Assembly (NCBI GenBank): GCA_942493055.1
Contig: OW818680.1
Location: forward strand, 4,402,001 to 4,466,000
Direction of reading: 5' to 3'
Source of the DNA: CAIZQW01 sp942493055
Lineage (GTDB): Bacteria; Verrucomicrobiota; Kiritimatiellia; RFP12; UBA1067
DNA length: 64,000 bases
Part shown: positions 24,287-33,058 of the stretch, one piece after another
Numbering within the stretch: the first letter of the stretch is position 1
Layout of the letters: each line of letters begins with the position of its first letter
The notes under the pieces: generated by a model
Database searches by the model: none
What the model saw: only the letters and a program-made list of their open reading frames with translations
Told to the model about the DNA's origin: nothing
Position numbers and translations under genes: made by a program

Positions 24287-26524
24287 ATGAAAAAAATGAT
24301 TAGTTTGCTTTGTTTTGGAATCTTACTCGCCTCCTTGAGTTTTGGGGCGACAGACATTGCTGTGTTGAAAGAGCAATTCAAAACAGCGCCGTTTTGTTTG
24401 AAGAGTCAGCCCCTTTGGCACTTAAATGGCGAATTGACCCAAGAGGGCATCGAGCAGCAACTGAAGGCGTCAAAGGAACAAAGTGGCTTTTCAGGCGTTG
24501 CGCTCCTGCCGGTCACGGAGACGAAGCCTGACTATCTGTCGGACGGCTATTTTAAACAGTACGGCAACATCTTGGCGGCCTGCCAGAAGTTGGACATGAA
24601 GGTCGTCCTCTATGATGACATTAATTTTCCAAGCGGTTCAGCGGGTAAGCAGATGCGCGAGAAGTTCCCGGAGCATCTCGCTTCACGCCTCGACATGGCG
24701 TCGTCAACCGTAGCAGGTCCAACCAATTGGCAGTCCGCCCTGCCGGAAGGTTTTTTTATGGGCGCGGTCGCCATGAATGAGAAGACAGGTCAGCGGATCG
24801 ATATCAGCGAAAAGAAAAACGGAAACAAGCTGGAATGGGCTGCACCTGAGGGCGAATGGACAGTCATGCTCTTTACCTGTGTGCGCGCACGGTCGTGTGT
24901 GGATTATCTGAATCCGGAATCTGTGGATGCTTTCTTGTCGCTCACGTTGGATGAATACGCCAAACGCTTCCCAGAATATTTTGGAAAGACAATCACGATG
25001 ACATTCTTTGATGATGTCAATGTGCGGGCCAATGAACGACGGAGTTGGACCCCCAATTTCAATGAAAAATTTCAGAAGTGTTATGGATTCAGTCCGGTTA
25101 TCTATTATCCTGCCCTTTGGAAGGACATCGGTCCGGAAACCGAAGCTGCGCGCGTGGCGCTCTTTAGCTTCCGCGCACGGTTGCTTTCGGAGGGGTATCC
25201 CAAAAAAACGAATGAGTGGTCCAAGAAACATGGTATTGGCGCATCAGGGCATGCCATGGGGCAGTATCATCCCCAGCCCACGTTTCTGGGCGGCGACCAT
25301 ATCCGCTTTTATGAACACTGTGACATTCCGATGATTGACTCGATTCACTATTACGGTCATGGACGTCCTGGCTTCAAACTCACCAGCTCCGCATCCGCCA
25401 GTTATGATCGTCCGCTGACCGCGGTGGAGATCTATGGCAACTACGCAAAGTTCGATGCAGCGATGCTCTATCGCTCAGGACTGGAACTCTTTGCGCGTGG
25501 AGCCAATTTCTTTTTACCGCATGGCATGTGGTATGTGCCGGAGAAGATGCGCATCAAGCCGCTCATCTCCCATTTCAACCCGGAGGTCGGACCCAAACTC
25601 GCCACGTATAATGAGTGGGTCGCGCGTTGCTCGCTCTTGTTGCAAGGCGGACGTCATGTGGCGGATATCGGGGTGCTCTATCCCGTCGCGGCGATGCATG
25701 CGCATGCACGCATGGATGCGGTGGTCGATCAGCCGAAGGTTGTAGGCAATGTGCATCCAGGACTCTATCTGCCCCCCACGACAGATCTAAATGAAATCAG
25801 CGACTGTCTGACAGGCGAACTGCGGCAGGACTTCACCTTTCTCCATCCCGATATTTTGGACAACCGCACAACGATCAAGGGCAATGTGCTTCGCTTAGAT
25901 AACGCAGTCAATTTTGAGGAGTATCGTGTCGTGATAGTGCCGTCTATGCGCGTGATTCATGCCAGCAATGCGAAGAAGCTGCAGGCCTTTTGCGAAGCGG
26001 GCGGCAAGGTGATCGTGACGGGCCAGGTACCGTGCAAGTCAGCGGAGTTCGGCAAGGATGCCGAAGTGGTCGAGGCCTTCAAACAAATCTTGGATCAGCA
26101 CAAGAAGAGGCAGGCGTATTTCATCCAGACCTTTAAAAGCGAAACACTGGGCGTGGCCCTTCAAGATGCGCTTCCGGCACCGGATGTGCGCTTCGCGAAA
26201 AAAGGTGAGGGTGTTGCAGAGGCGAATCCCGTTCAAAACGCGTTACAGAAGACCGAGTCAAAAGGCAAACAGGTCGAAGGTATGGTGTCGTATCTGCACA
26301 AGGTCAAGGATGGACGCCAGATCTATTTTGTGGCCAACTCCACGGACAAGCCCTTCAGCACGGAACTGACCGTGCGCGGTCACTACGAGATGCATCTGTG
26401 GAATCCGCATGACGGAACCATGGCACTCGCACAAAGCGAGCGTATCACAGAAAAGGGGGAGCCCTGTACGCGGGTGAAGCTCGATCTTCCTTCTCTCGAA
26501 TCGCGCTTCTTAATCGGACTATAG
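24287..26524 (+). CDS. Secreted glycoside hydrolase, GH106 alpha-L-rhamnosidase-like
   Basis: Exported 745-residue protein with signal peptide MKKMISLLCFGILLASLSFGA. The mature N-terminus has the layout of GH106-type enzymes (LWHLNGELTQEGIEQQL followed by GFSGVALLP). A catalytic barrel follows, with VVLYDDINFPSG, FDDVNVRANERR and GASGHAMGQYHP, then a beta-rich C-terminus. This suggests release of rhamnose or a similar sugar from polysaccharide; the family call is from memory of the fold pattern and is tentative. ATG 24287 follows AGAGAAG. It is convergent with the next gene, the stops overlapping in the palindrome CTATAG. Confidence 0.68.
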   Translation: MKKMISLLCFGILLASLSFGATDIAVLKEQFKTAPFCLKSQPLWHLNGELTQEGIEQQLKASKEQSGFSGVALLPVTETKPDYLSDGYFKQYGNILAACQKLDMKVVLYDDINFPSGSAGKQMREKFPEHLASRLDMASSTVAGPTNWQSALPEGFFMGAVAMNEKTGQRIDISEKKNGNKLEWAAPEGEWTVMLFTCVRARSCVDYLNPESVDAFLSLTLDEYAKRFPEYFGKTITMTFFDDVNVRANERRSWTPNFNEKFQKCYGFSPVIYYPALWKDIGPETEAARVALFSFRARLLSEGYPKKTNEWSKKHGIGASGHAMGQYHPQPTFLGGDHIRFYEHCDIPMIDSIHYYGHGRPGFKLTSSASASYDRPLTAVEIYGNYAKFDAAMLYRSGLELFARGANFFLPHGMWYVPEKMRIKPLISHFNPEVGPKLATYNEWVARCSLLLQGGRHVADIGVLYPVAAMHAHARMDAVVDQPKVVGNVHPGLYLPPTTDLNEISDCLTGELRQDFTFLHPDILDNRTTIKGNVLRLDNAVNFEEYRVVIVPSMRVIHASNAKKLQAFCEAGGKVIVTGQVPCKSAEFGKDAEVVEAFKQILDQHKKRQAYFIQTFKSETLGVALQDALPAPDVRFAKKGEGVAEANPVQNALQKTESKGKQVEGMVSYLHKVKDGRQIYFVANSTDKPFSTELTVRGHYEMHLWNPHDGTMALAQSERITEKGEPCTRVKLDLPSLESRFLIGL

Positions 26525-28426
26525 TTTTTGTATCTTCTCAAGTGTGCCGCCTGTAAAGTAGATAGGGGCGTCCGAGAGCGGGAGCACGCAGGTGTTGTCT
26601 GTGAGCGGCACCATCTTGTTCTCGCCCGTATGCGAAGTGAAGGTGATCTCCTTTTTCGAGAAGGTCAAACGGTATGAGCCCGCTTTTTTATAAGCCCAGA
26701 TCGCGCCTGCCATGCGTCCGTCCGGCTGCTTCCACTGGGGATGGTAGAGGGCGTTGTCAGCCGACTTCCATGGCCGGTCAAGCGTGATGGAGCCAGGCGG
26801 ACGCATCGCGATGAGTGTCTTGTATGCAGCATAGCCTGGTTTAGGTGACAGGTCGCTGTGTACGAAGCCGAAATGGCTCTCCTGGTCGAGGGGATCTACT
26901 TCCGGTGCTTGGAACTCATACCAGAAAATGCGCTCCACACCGCATTGAAGAGCTATGAGATTGGCGCGCGGAATCATCTTAGCCTGCTTGGCCTCGCTGT
27001 TGCCGCGCTGTCCACGTTCAAACAAGGCGGAGACGATCACCGCGCCTTTGAGATCACTGTTGAACGCGTAGACTGCTGCTGCGGTCCCAGTGTAGCTGTT
27101 ATGCGTCCCGGCGAGAAGCGGAATGAAACGGTCGCCCTCCTTAAATTTGTGGGGCTTCAAAAAGCGTTCGGCCTCGACGCTCTTCTTTGCGCCGGGCAAG
27201 GCTTGTGCAGGTCCGACATACGCGACCTGCATCTTCTCGGGGATGACGCCCTTCTTGTACCACCACGCCTCCACACCGATGCGGAGCTGGTCACGGAACG
27301 CTTCGCCATACGCCTTTGACTTCTGCCAAGTGCCGTCGGGCTGCCGCTTCATCGGGTCCCAGATCGGCATGCCGCCATACTCGATGAGGACGCCGCCTTT
27401 GCGTACAAACGCAAGGAGCTTGTCAAAGCCGTCCTCAGGAAAATCCTCATCAAACGGCAGCACAATCGCGTCTACGCTGGAGGACTCTATTGCTGCAAAA
27501 AGCGCCTCAAGGGTCAGCCGTTGTATTTGAGCATTGGCGGGGCATTCGTCTTTCAGCAGGTCATCAGCTGGCGCGGAGGTCTCGGAATAGGAGGGGTCAT
27601 CGATGACAGCAATGCGCCAGGGTTCCTTCCGGTCAGGGCTGAGAGCCTGCAATCCGGCTTTGAGTATGCCGGGGGCTTCTACGCGATTTTTCTGTGTGGG
27701 CCAGCCGATCTCTGTGATCCAGAGGGGCTTCTTCACGTCGCCATATTTTTTCATCAGCGTCTTCAGCTCCGTCAGTTGCGCCTCCAACCGGGTCTCCGGA
27801 ACAGCGGGGTGGCTGTAGGGATGGACATTCATGATATCAAAATAGGCCGCGCCGCCGCACTGATAGAGCTTCTCGATAAACGGCATCGGAACGCCTGCAT
27901 AACCGCCCACGGCTACTGTGAGTTTGGGGTTGACGGACTTGATGGTCTCATAGCTCTTCTTGAGCAGGACAAAATAATCGTCCGCGTTGGCATTCTTCCA
28001 GAAGCCTTCGAGGTTCTGTTCGTTCCAGACTTCCCAGACCGGCAAGCGGTGCTGATAGCGCGTCACCGTGTTGCTCACATATTTTCCCCAGAGGTCAAGA
28101 TGCTTGAAGGCGGGGTTGGCGAAGGAGATGCTGTAGTCCAGGATGGGCAGCATCTGGATGCCGGCTTGTTCCGCGTGGGTGATCACGGTGTCCAGGTGGT
28201 CATAGCTCCAGGAGTCCGGATTTCGCTGGATGCCGCTCCAGTCAAAGTCCGAGCGCACCCAGCCCAGTCCTACTTCGCGTATCAGTTTCAGCTCCTCCTG
28301 ATGCGTCTTAAACTCCCCGCCCCGTGGCAGGTGCGCACAGACGCCATACGGATTGGCAGCTGATTGCTGGGCATGCAGAGCGGTTGAGACAGCTACGGCA
28401 AATAAACAAATAAAAGAATAACGCAT
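26519..28426 (-). CDS. Secreted clan GH-A-like glycosidase
   Basis: 635 residues with signal peptide (ends near ALHAQQ). A TIM barrel shows the putative acid/base Glu136 in WEVWNEQN and a nucleophile Glu238 in LWITEIGWPT, spaced as in GH39/GH5-type clan A enzymes. The following ~350 residues include a region like a glutamine-amidotransferase/ThuA fold (DAIVLPFDEDFPEDGFDKLLAF), then a beta-sandwich. ATG 28426 was chosen because GAGGGGA precedes it; the TTG at 28444 is less likely. It probably acts with the neighbouring rhamnosidase-like enzyme on plant or algal glycans. Confidence 0.7.
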   Translation of the reverse strand: MRYSFICLFAVAVSTALHAQQSAANPYGVCAHLPRGGEFKTHQEELKLIREVGLGWVRSDFDWSGIQRNPDSWSYDHLDTVITHAEQAGIQMLPILDYSISFANPAFKHLDLWGKYVSNTVTRYQHRLPVWEVWNEQNLEGFWKNANADDYFVLLKKSYETIKSVNPKLTVAVGGYAGVPMPFIEKLYQCGGAAYFDIMNVHPYSHPAVPETRLEAQLTELKTLMKKYGDVKKPLWITEIGWPTQKNRVEAPGILKAGLQALSPDRKEPWRIAVIDDPSYSETSAPADDLLKDECPANAQIQRLTLEALFAAIESSSVDAIVLPFDEDFPEDGFDKLLAFVRKGGVLIEYGGMPIWDPMKRQPDGTWQKSKAYGEAFRDQLRIGVEAWWYKKGVIPEKMQVAYVGPAQALPGAKKSVEAERFLKPHKFKEGDRFIPLLAGTHNSYTGTAAAVYAFNSDLKGAVIVSALFERGQRGNSEAKQAKMIPRANLIALQCGVERIFWYEFQAPEVDPLDQESHFGFVHSDLSPKPGYAAYKTLIAMRPPGSITLDRPWKSADNALYHPQWKQPDGRMAGAIWAYKKAGSYRLTFSKKEITFTSHTGENKMVPLTDNTCVLPLSDAPIYFTGGTLEKIQKL

Positions 28427-28464
28427 ACGAAGTACTCCCCTCAATTCAGTGACTAATTTCGGCT

Positions 28465-28493
28465 AGGATACTAAAAGTGAACCTTCTTGGCAA
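28465..28493 (-). promoter_or_regulatory. Sigma70-like promoter of the clan A glycosidase
   Basis: On the - strand: TTGCCA (28493-28488), 17-bp spacer, TATCCT (28470-28465), about 40 bp before the start codon. Confidence 0.5.
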
Positions 28494-28707
28494 TGACGGT
28501 CAGCCATTCTAGTTAGGGATAAGACCGCCGCCTGGCCGGGTCGCGAGCAAACGGCGGAGTAACTTATTGACATGATGAACAGGATTTAGAGGATTGAAAA
28601 ATGTTTACCATGCTCTCGGTCATTGACGAAAAGTGATACTGGCAGAACAAAAAGGAATCTGATAATAACCATAAAATGTTAATGTTTAGCAAATGCGGTC
28701 TTTCTAA

Positions 28708-28932
28708 TTGGTCTGGGAGATTGCGAAGACAGTGTCTGCGCAATTGGAGGCCAGGATGAAATATGCAGAGTTGCCTACAAACGCGTCTGGTGCAATCATC
28801 CAGACACTGTCTGGACAATCCGTGTTTGCCTCCCAGTACCTGACAGCGTTACCAAATGAAGGAACCCTTCGCAATGAACTTCGCACAACACAGCGTGCCT
28901 TAGCGCTAAGAGGAAAACAGCATCCTGAATAA
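28708..28932 (+). pseudogene. Possible remnant of a YhcG/DUF1016-type nuclease gene
   Basis: The 74-residue frame starts like the DUF1016 N-terminal domain (VWEIAKTV near a YWEIG-like position) and ends like the C-terminus of the same proteins (SQYLTALPNEGTLRNEL). The ~250 residues between are missing, so an internally deleted remnant fits best. The sequence flanking it (28500-28700 and 28933-29050) shows no gene. Identification is tentative. Confidence 0.3.
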
Positions 28933-29051
28933 TTGTAGCCTCATCCATGATGAGCCGTGAGTATGGCTTTCAAACCATGATGGCTCATTGACGTTGAGTG
29001 AGATGAGAGAAGAGATCGAATGTCATACGTTTAAATGCGACCCTTCTGCCC

Positions 29052-29330
29052 TTACAAGGCAATCTCCCGCAATGCAAGATGCCATGGAATAAACGAAAAC
29101 GCAACGCCTATGACGCCCAAAAGGAAGATACACCATGCCAATGTTCTGCCATCATGCCACCCGCTCGTGAGGATACCGATGACGCCAGCGATCGCCGGCA
29201 CCACTCCGAACAGCACAAGATCGTCAGTTTGAAATGGAAATTGACTTGTGGTTCCCGGACGTAATACGATTGCTGCCGCGTAGTAGATAGCGGCGCCCCA
29301 AGTTGGCAGATGTAGTCGCTCACTTTTCAT
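29052..29330 (-). CDS. Small membrane protein, unknown
   Basis: 92 residues with three likely membrane segments (IYYAAAIVL, LFGVVPAIAGVIGILTSG, WCIFLLGVIGVAFSFIPW). No family recognised. Its ATG overlaps the stop of the upstream gene (ATGA at 29327-29330), so the two are translationally coupled and probably act together. Confidence 0.5.
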   Translation of the reverse strand: MKSERLHLPTWGAAIYYAAAIVLRPGTTSQFPFQTDDLVLFGVVPAIAGVIGILTSGWHDGRTLAWCIFLLGVIGVAFSFIPWHLALREIAL

Positions 29331-29857
29331 TTTTTCTCGCCACCGCCTTGTAGTCGCTCCTCTAATCCGTTCTTGGGGTGGCCTGGCGCCAGGAAGACAG
29401 CAAACGGATCGCTCTGCTTACGCGAATCCAATATCCAAACTCCTGCTGCCGCACACTGTGCGTCGGTACCCGAAAGAGGCCCATCTTTTAGCAGGACCCA
29501 AAGCCACAGGATAAAATCGTCGAACCCGCCTGTCCAGGTCATATACACAGTGTCGTCATCAAACTGCGCAAAATGCGGATTCAGCTTTCGGATCATTGGC
29601 GGCCACCGTTCAGAGGTGAAAGTGCCGGAGCTTGCCACGTTGTTGCTCTTGGCCTCGGCACACTCCGCATAAAGTTGGCGCCAATCGTCTTTGGTGAACT
29701 CTTGCATCATTGTGGTCACACGGGAGATCCTTCTAAAATGATCAAAGAAGGAGCCCTTTGAGAATGCTCCCAACAACGCAAGAACAATAAGAACAACAAC
29801 TACAACGGCCACAAAGATCAACAAGCAGCCAGATATCCTTATTGCTAGACGCTTCAC
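29327..29857 (-). CDS. Membrane-anchored protein of unknown function
   Basis: 176 residues from a GTG start preceded by GAGAGG. One N-terminal membrane helix (about residues 10-32, rich in Val/Leu) is followed by a soluble domain of ~140 residues with an acidic, Trp-rich centre (TKDDWRQLYAEC, YMTWTGGFDDFILWLWVLL). No family recognised. It is first of a coupled pair with the small membrane protein downstream; the pair stands isolated in a gene-poor, repeat-rich stretch. Confidence 0.5.
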   Translation of the reverse strand: MKRLAIRISGCLLIFVAVVVVVLIVLALLGAFSKGSFFDHFRRISRVTTMMQEFTKDDWRQLYAECAEAKSNNVASSGTFTSERWPPMIRKLNPHFAQFDDDTVYMTWTGGFDDFILWLWVLLKDGPLSGTDAQCAAAGVWILDSRKQSDPFAVFLAPGHPKNGLEERLQGGGEKK

Positions 29858-30179
29858 GATATCCTCTCGACAAGAATGTTTTTGAGCCTACCTCGTATTG
29901 AGGTTACGTACTCACCCAATGTCGATATAGTATAGGTTCAGATGCCGCCCGTCAAGACACCAAATGCTTGTCTATCAGCGTAAATCTCATGTCCACGCTT
30001 CTCTCGGAAGGGAAAGGGCTTGTGATTTAACATGAGGTAAAGTGCTGAGTCTTGGTTAAGTTTGAGTAGGCCGATATGCAACATTGAGGACTGGATTGAT
30101 GTGAGTCGGATTGTTGCTAAACGAGATTCCAGCTTGCACCTTTGATATTACAACGAGTACAGTTTATTAAATCCTATGC
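29858..30179. other. Gene-free stretch
   Basis: No credible gene, RNA or repeat seen. It is AT-richer than the neighbouring genes and leads into a run of palindromes. Confidence 0.4.
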
Positions 30180-30211
30180 ATACCTCCACACTTCATGAAG
30201 TGTGGAGGTAT
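30180..30211. repeat. Perfect 32-bp palindrome
   Basis: ATACCTCCACACTTCA followed by its exact reverse complement, with no loop. A moderately T-rich stretch follows on the + side (CTTTATTTC), but it is not a classical terminator. Confidence 0.85.
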
Positions 30212-30267
30212 AGCTTTATTTCATAACCTTCAGGAGCAACGTGCAATTCAATGTAATGGGGATGTTC

Positions 30268-30328
30268 CTGGGAGCGCCGACGTCCGCGTCGGCAAGCTAG
30301 AGGCCGACGAGGACGTCGGCGTTCCCAG
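30268..30328. repeat. 61-bp inverted repeat made of two self-folding arms
   Basis: Arms 30268-30293 and 30303-30328 match at 24 of 26 positions. Each arm contains GCCGACG/CGTCGGC and can fold alone, so the unit resembles a paired REP (BIME-like) element. The frame that reads through it on the - strand (30193-30573) is not a credible gene. Confidence 0.75.
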
Positions 30329-30403
30329 AGAACAAAGGGACAGACAAGGTATGTTCGATAAGTGTCAGTAAGTCGGTGATGCGGAGGGGAGCGTGCGGCC
30401 ACA

Positions 30404-30426
30404 TCCGCCTTCGTGACTACGGCGGA
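30404..30426. repeat. Short palindromic repeat (TCCGCC...GGCGGA), second copy
   Basis: Same arms as the element at 23892-23911 with a longer loop (TTCGTGACTAC). Confidence 0.45.
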
Positions 30427-30484
30427 CAGGGTGGAAGCACGAAAGAGGTTAAAAAAAGAACTGATGGCAACGGTATGGGTGTCC

Positions 30485-30512
30485 GTGCATGCGCACAGGG
30501 ACGTGGTCGGCG
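30485..30512. repeat. 28-bp direct repeat, left copy
   Basis: GTGCATGCGCACAGGGACGT plus GGTCGGCG; identical to 31648-31675, which is the 3' coding end of hisF. The two copies bracket the 1.1-kb segment containing aat. Confidence 0.85.
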
Positions 30513-30606
30513 CGGGCTTGGCAAAATTTCCACTATACAAGGGAGAGTCGCGTTTCCGATGGTTATTGATCATTCCGTGTTGATGATTGGATATTCAAGA
30601 AACGCC

Positions 30607-31305
30607 CTAGGCCATGCTGTTGTGCACGGAGGGCCAATCGATTTTTAGGGGCGAGGCGAGGGCGGTTGCAAGTTCAGCCAGGAATTGGGGGCGGGGAATT
30701 TCGCGTGCGCCGAAGCGTTCAAGGTGGTCGGTGTGGACCTGGCAGTCGATGAAGGGACACCCCTGCGCTTGCAGGGCGGGAACCAGTTGCACAAAGGCGC
30801 ACTTGCTGGCGTCAGGTTCTGTTGCGAACATGGATTCGCCGAAAAAGCAGGGTCCTATCGACACGCCATAGAGTCCGCCGACGAGCCGGTTGTCAAGCCA
30901 TGTCTCGATCGAGTGGGCGTGTCCCGCGTGATGGAGGGCGATGTACGCCTGCTTGATCTGGGCGGTGATCCAGGTGCCGGGCTGGTCAGGACGCTTGATG
31001 GCTCTGCACTTTCCAATGACATCTGCAAAACAGGTGTCTACCGTGCAGGTGAAGGGTTTCTTTTTCAGAATGCGTTGCAGGCTTTTCGGGATTTGCAGTT
31101 CAGCCGGGTAGAGGACGAAGCGCGGGTCGGGCGACCACCAGACGAGCGGCAGTCCAGAGACAGGCCAAGGAAAAATACCGTTCCGATAGGCCACCAGTAA
31201 GCGCTCGACGCGTAAATCGCCGCCCACAGCCAACACACCATCTTCAGTCGCAGACTCCGGCGACGGGAAGATGATTTGGTGATCGTCTAGCAGATGTATC
31301 GGCAT
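30607..31305 (-). CDS. aat: Leucyl/phenylalanyl-tRNA--protein transferase
   Basis: Adds Leu or Phe to proteins with N-terminal Arg/Lys, marking them for ClpS/ClpAP. The 232 residues are full length. Signatures include LLVAYRNGIFPWP, LVWWSPDPRFVLYP, HSIETWLDNRLVGGLYGVSIG and FFGESMFA. No clpS or clpA lies nearby. The gene stands alone between two copies of a 28-bp hisF-derived repeat. Confidence 0.95.
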   Translation of the reverse strand: MPIHLLDDHQIIFPSPESATEDGVLAVGGDLRVERLLVAYRNGIFPWPVSGLPLVWWSPDPRFVLYPAELQIPKSLQRILKKKPFTCTVDTCFADVIGKCRAIKRPDQPGTWITAQIKQAYIALHHAGHAHSIETWLDNRLVGGLYGVSIGPCFFGESMFATEPDASKCAFVQLVPALQAQGCPFIDCQVHTDHLERFGAREIPRPQFLAELATALASPLKIDWPSVHNSMA

Positions 31306-31328
31306 AAGTTTTCAGCGCTTAGCTATAA

Positions 31329-31500
31329 ATTCAATTCTTTACCCACGGAACACACGGAAAAACACGGAAAAATAATAATTCATTTTTTGACAGGATTCCC
31401 GACAGCTTCGCTTCGGCGTGGGGAAACTCCGGGATTCTTTGGATTGTTTTTTTTCTGCGCCTCCGCGCCTCTGCGAGAAAAATGCTTTTAGCCGGTCTGT
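31329..31500. repeat. Intergenic sequence with CACGGAA and CGCCTC-type repeats
   Basis: Three CACGGAA units follow in close order near 31340-31365, and a CTGCGCCTCCGCGCCTCTGCG string lies near 31460. Such strings are non-coding and look like decayed repeat elements. No gene seen. Confidence 0.4.
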
Positions 31501-31528
31501 TCCCGTCCGGCGGATATTACGTTTTTCT

Positions 31529-31555
31529 TATGCGGTCGCAATTTGCGACCGCATA
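31529..31555. repeat. Perfect 13-bp-arm inverted repeat downstream of hisF
   Basis: TATGCGGTCGCAA and TTGCGACCGCATA around a single T. It may terminate hisF transcription, although no T tract follows on the - strand. Confidence 0.6.
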
Positions 31556-31641
31556 TCGTTTCTCTTGGAAGCCGTAAGTTGCGATATTATGAATGACACT
31601 GGGCACGTCGAGGCGTTCAGATTCTTTGCTCAAATTACCCC

Positions 31642-32421
31642 TTACCAGTGCATGCGCACAGGGACGTGGTCGGCGTGGAGGGAATCTTTGATCTGGCGGA
31701 GGGTGTATTCGCCGGAGTGGATCATGCCGGCGATAATCGCGGCGTCTGCGCCTGCGATGGTGAAGGCGTCGCGGATATGTGCTGCTGTACCGCCGCCACC
31801 GCTGGCGACAACCGGCACATTCACAGCCTCGGCAATGAGGCGTGTGATCGTAAGTTCAAAGCCTGCACGGGTGCCGTCGGCATCCACGGAGTTGACCACG
31901 ATTTCGCCGGCCCCTAAGTCAACCGCACGCTTGGCCCATTCAACCGCATCCATGCCCGTGCGCTCGCGGAAGCCGCGCGCCGTGACTTCATAACCGCTCG
32001 GGAAGCGGGGATCATTGGGAACTGCTACAGGGTCCATGCCGAGGACGACACATTGCGAGCCGAAGGCCTGTGCGCCTTCGCGGATGATCTGCGGATTCTT
32101 GATGGCCAACGAATTGACAGAGACCTTTTCCGCGCCTGCCAGCAGCACGCGCGACATGTCTTCGAGGGTGGCAATGCCGCCGCCGACTGCAAAGGGAATA
32201 CGGATAGCGGCTGCGACCGCGCGCACCATGTCAATGTCGATGGGACGGCGTTCGGCAGAGGCTGTGATGTCGTAAACGACCAGTTCGTCGCATCCGCCAT
32301 CCGAGTAACGGATCGCCATCTCGACCGGGTCGCCCAGGTCAACATTGTTTTGGAATTTGACGCCCTTGGTCACGCGTCGGTTGATCACATCCAGGCAAGG
32401 TATAATGCGTTTCGTCAGCAT
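31642..32421 (-). CDS. hisF: Imidazole glycerol phosphate synthase, cyclase subunit
   Basis: Uses ammonia from HisH to convert PRFAR to imidazole glycerol phosphate and AICAR in histidine synthesis. 259 residues with RIIPCLDV at the start, the phosphate-binding AVGGGI and ASGGGG loops, and the catalytic aspartates in CLDV and NSVDADGT. It follows hisH by 13 bp. The last nine codons before the final Trp are duplicated at 30485-30512. Confidence 0.96.
   Translation of the reverse strand: MLTKRIIPCLDVINRRVTKGVKFQNNVDLGDPVEMAIRYSDGGCDELVVYDITASAERRPIDIDMVRAVAAAIRIPFAVGGGIATLEDMSRVLLAGAEKVSVNSLAIKNPQIIREGAQAFGSQCVVLGMDPVAVPNDPRFPSGYEVTARGFRERTGMDAVEWAKRAVDLGAGEIVVNSVDADGTRAGFELTITRLIAEAVNVPVVASGGGGTAAHIRDAFTIAGADAAIIAGMIHSGEYTLRQIKDSLHADHVPVRMHW
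31648..31675. repeat. 28-bp direct repeat, right copy (inside hisF 3' end)
   Basis: Identical to 30485-30512; encodes the ADHVPVRMH end of HisF. Confidence 0.85.
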
Positions 32422-32434
32422 AAGAGTAGTCTCG

Positions 32435-33058
32435 CTAGCGCGAAGGATTCCAGGTTAAGAAGTTGTTGAGGAGTTTCAAGCCGATGCGGCCGGACTTCTC
32501 CGGGTGGAACTGCGTGGCCACCACATTGGCGCGTCCGAGCATGGACGTGAAGGTGATGCCTGCGTAATCGGTTGTGCCGATGGTCAGTTCCGGGGTGGCC
32601 GGTGCGGGATAGTAGCTGTGGACGAAATAGAATTCGCTGTCGTCGTCAATACCCTCCAGCAGGGGGTGTTTTCTGACCTGGCGCACCTGGTTCCAGCCGA
32701 TCTGCGGGACCTTGTCGCGACGGTCTGTGGGCTGGAAGCGCGGGACGCGTCCAGGCAGCAGGCCGAGGGTAGGGGTTCCGCCGTCCTCTTCCGAGAACTC
32801 GAGGAGGATTTGCGTACCGAGGCAGATGCCCATGAAGGGGGTTCCACGGCTTGCGACGTCATGGAGGACCTGGACCAGTTTCATGGAGGTCAAGTGCTTC
32901 ATGGCCGCGCCGGCTGCGCCGACGCCCGGGAAGATCACGCGTTCAGCAGAGAGGATCTGTTGCGGGTCAGAGGTGACAACAGCCTCGCAACCCAAAGCGC
33001 GACAGGCGAGTTGGACACTCGTCAGGTTTCCAGCTTTATAATCGACAATGGCTATCAT
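32435..33058 (-). CDS. hisH: Imidazole glycerol phosphate synthase, glutaminase subunit
   Basis: Class I glutamine amidotransferase subunit that feeds ammonia to HisF. The nucleophile Cys is in FMGICLGTQ, and the His/Glu pair is in TQFHPEKSG. 207 residues, full length. Its start overlaps the stop of the FAH-family gene by 4 bp (ATGA), so it belongs to the fabH-FAH-hisH-hisF transcript. The rest of the his pathway is not nearby. Confidence 0.96.
   Translation of the reverse strand: MIAIVDYKAGNLTSVQLACRALGCEAVVTSDPQQILSAERVIFPGVGAAGAAMKHLTSMKLVQVLHDVASRGTPFMGICLGTQILLEFSEEDGGTPTLGLLPGRVPRFQPTDRRDKVPQIGWNQVRQVRKHPLLEGIDDDSEFYFVHSYYPAPATPELTIGTTDYAGITFTSMLGRANVVATQFHPEKSGRIGLKLLNNFLTWNPSR

Noticed and set aside
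30193..30573. 126-codon frame on the - strand before aat
   Set aside because: It runs through palindromic repeats and has no coding character.
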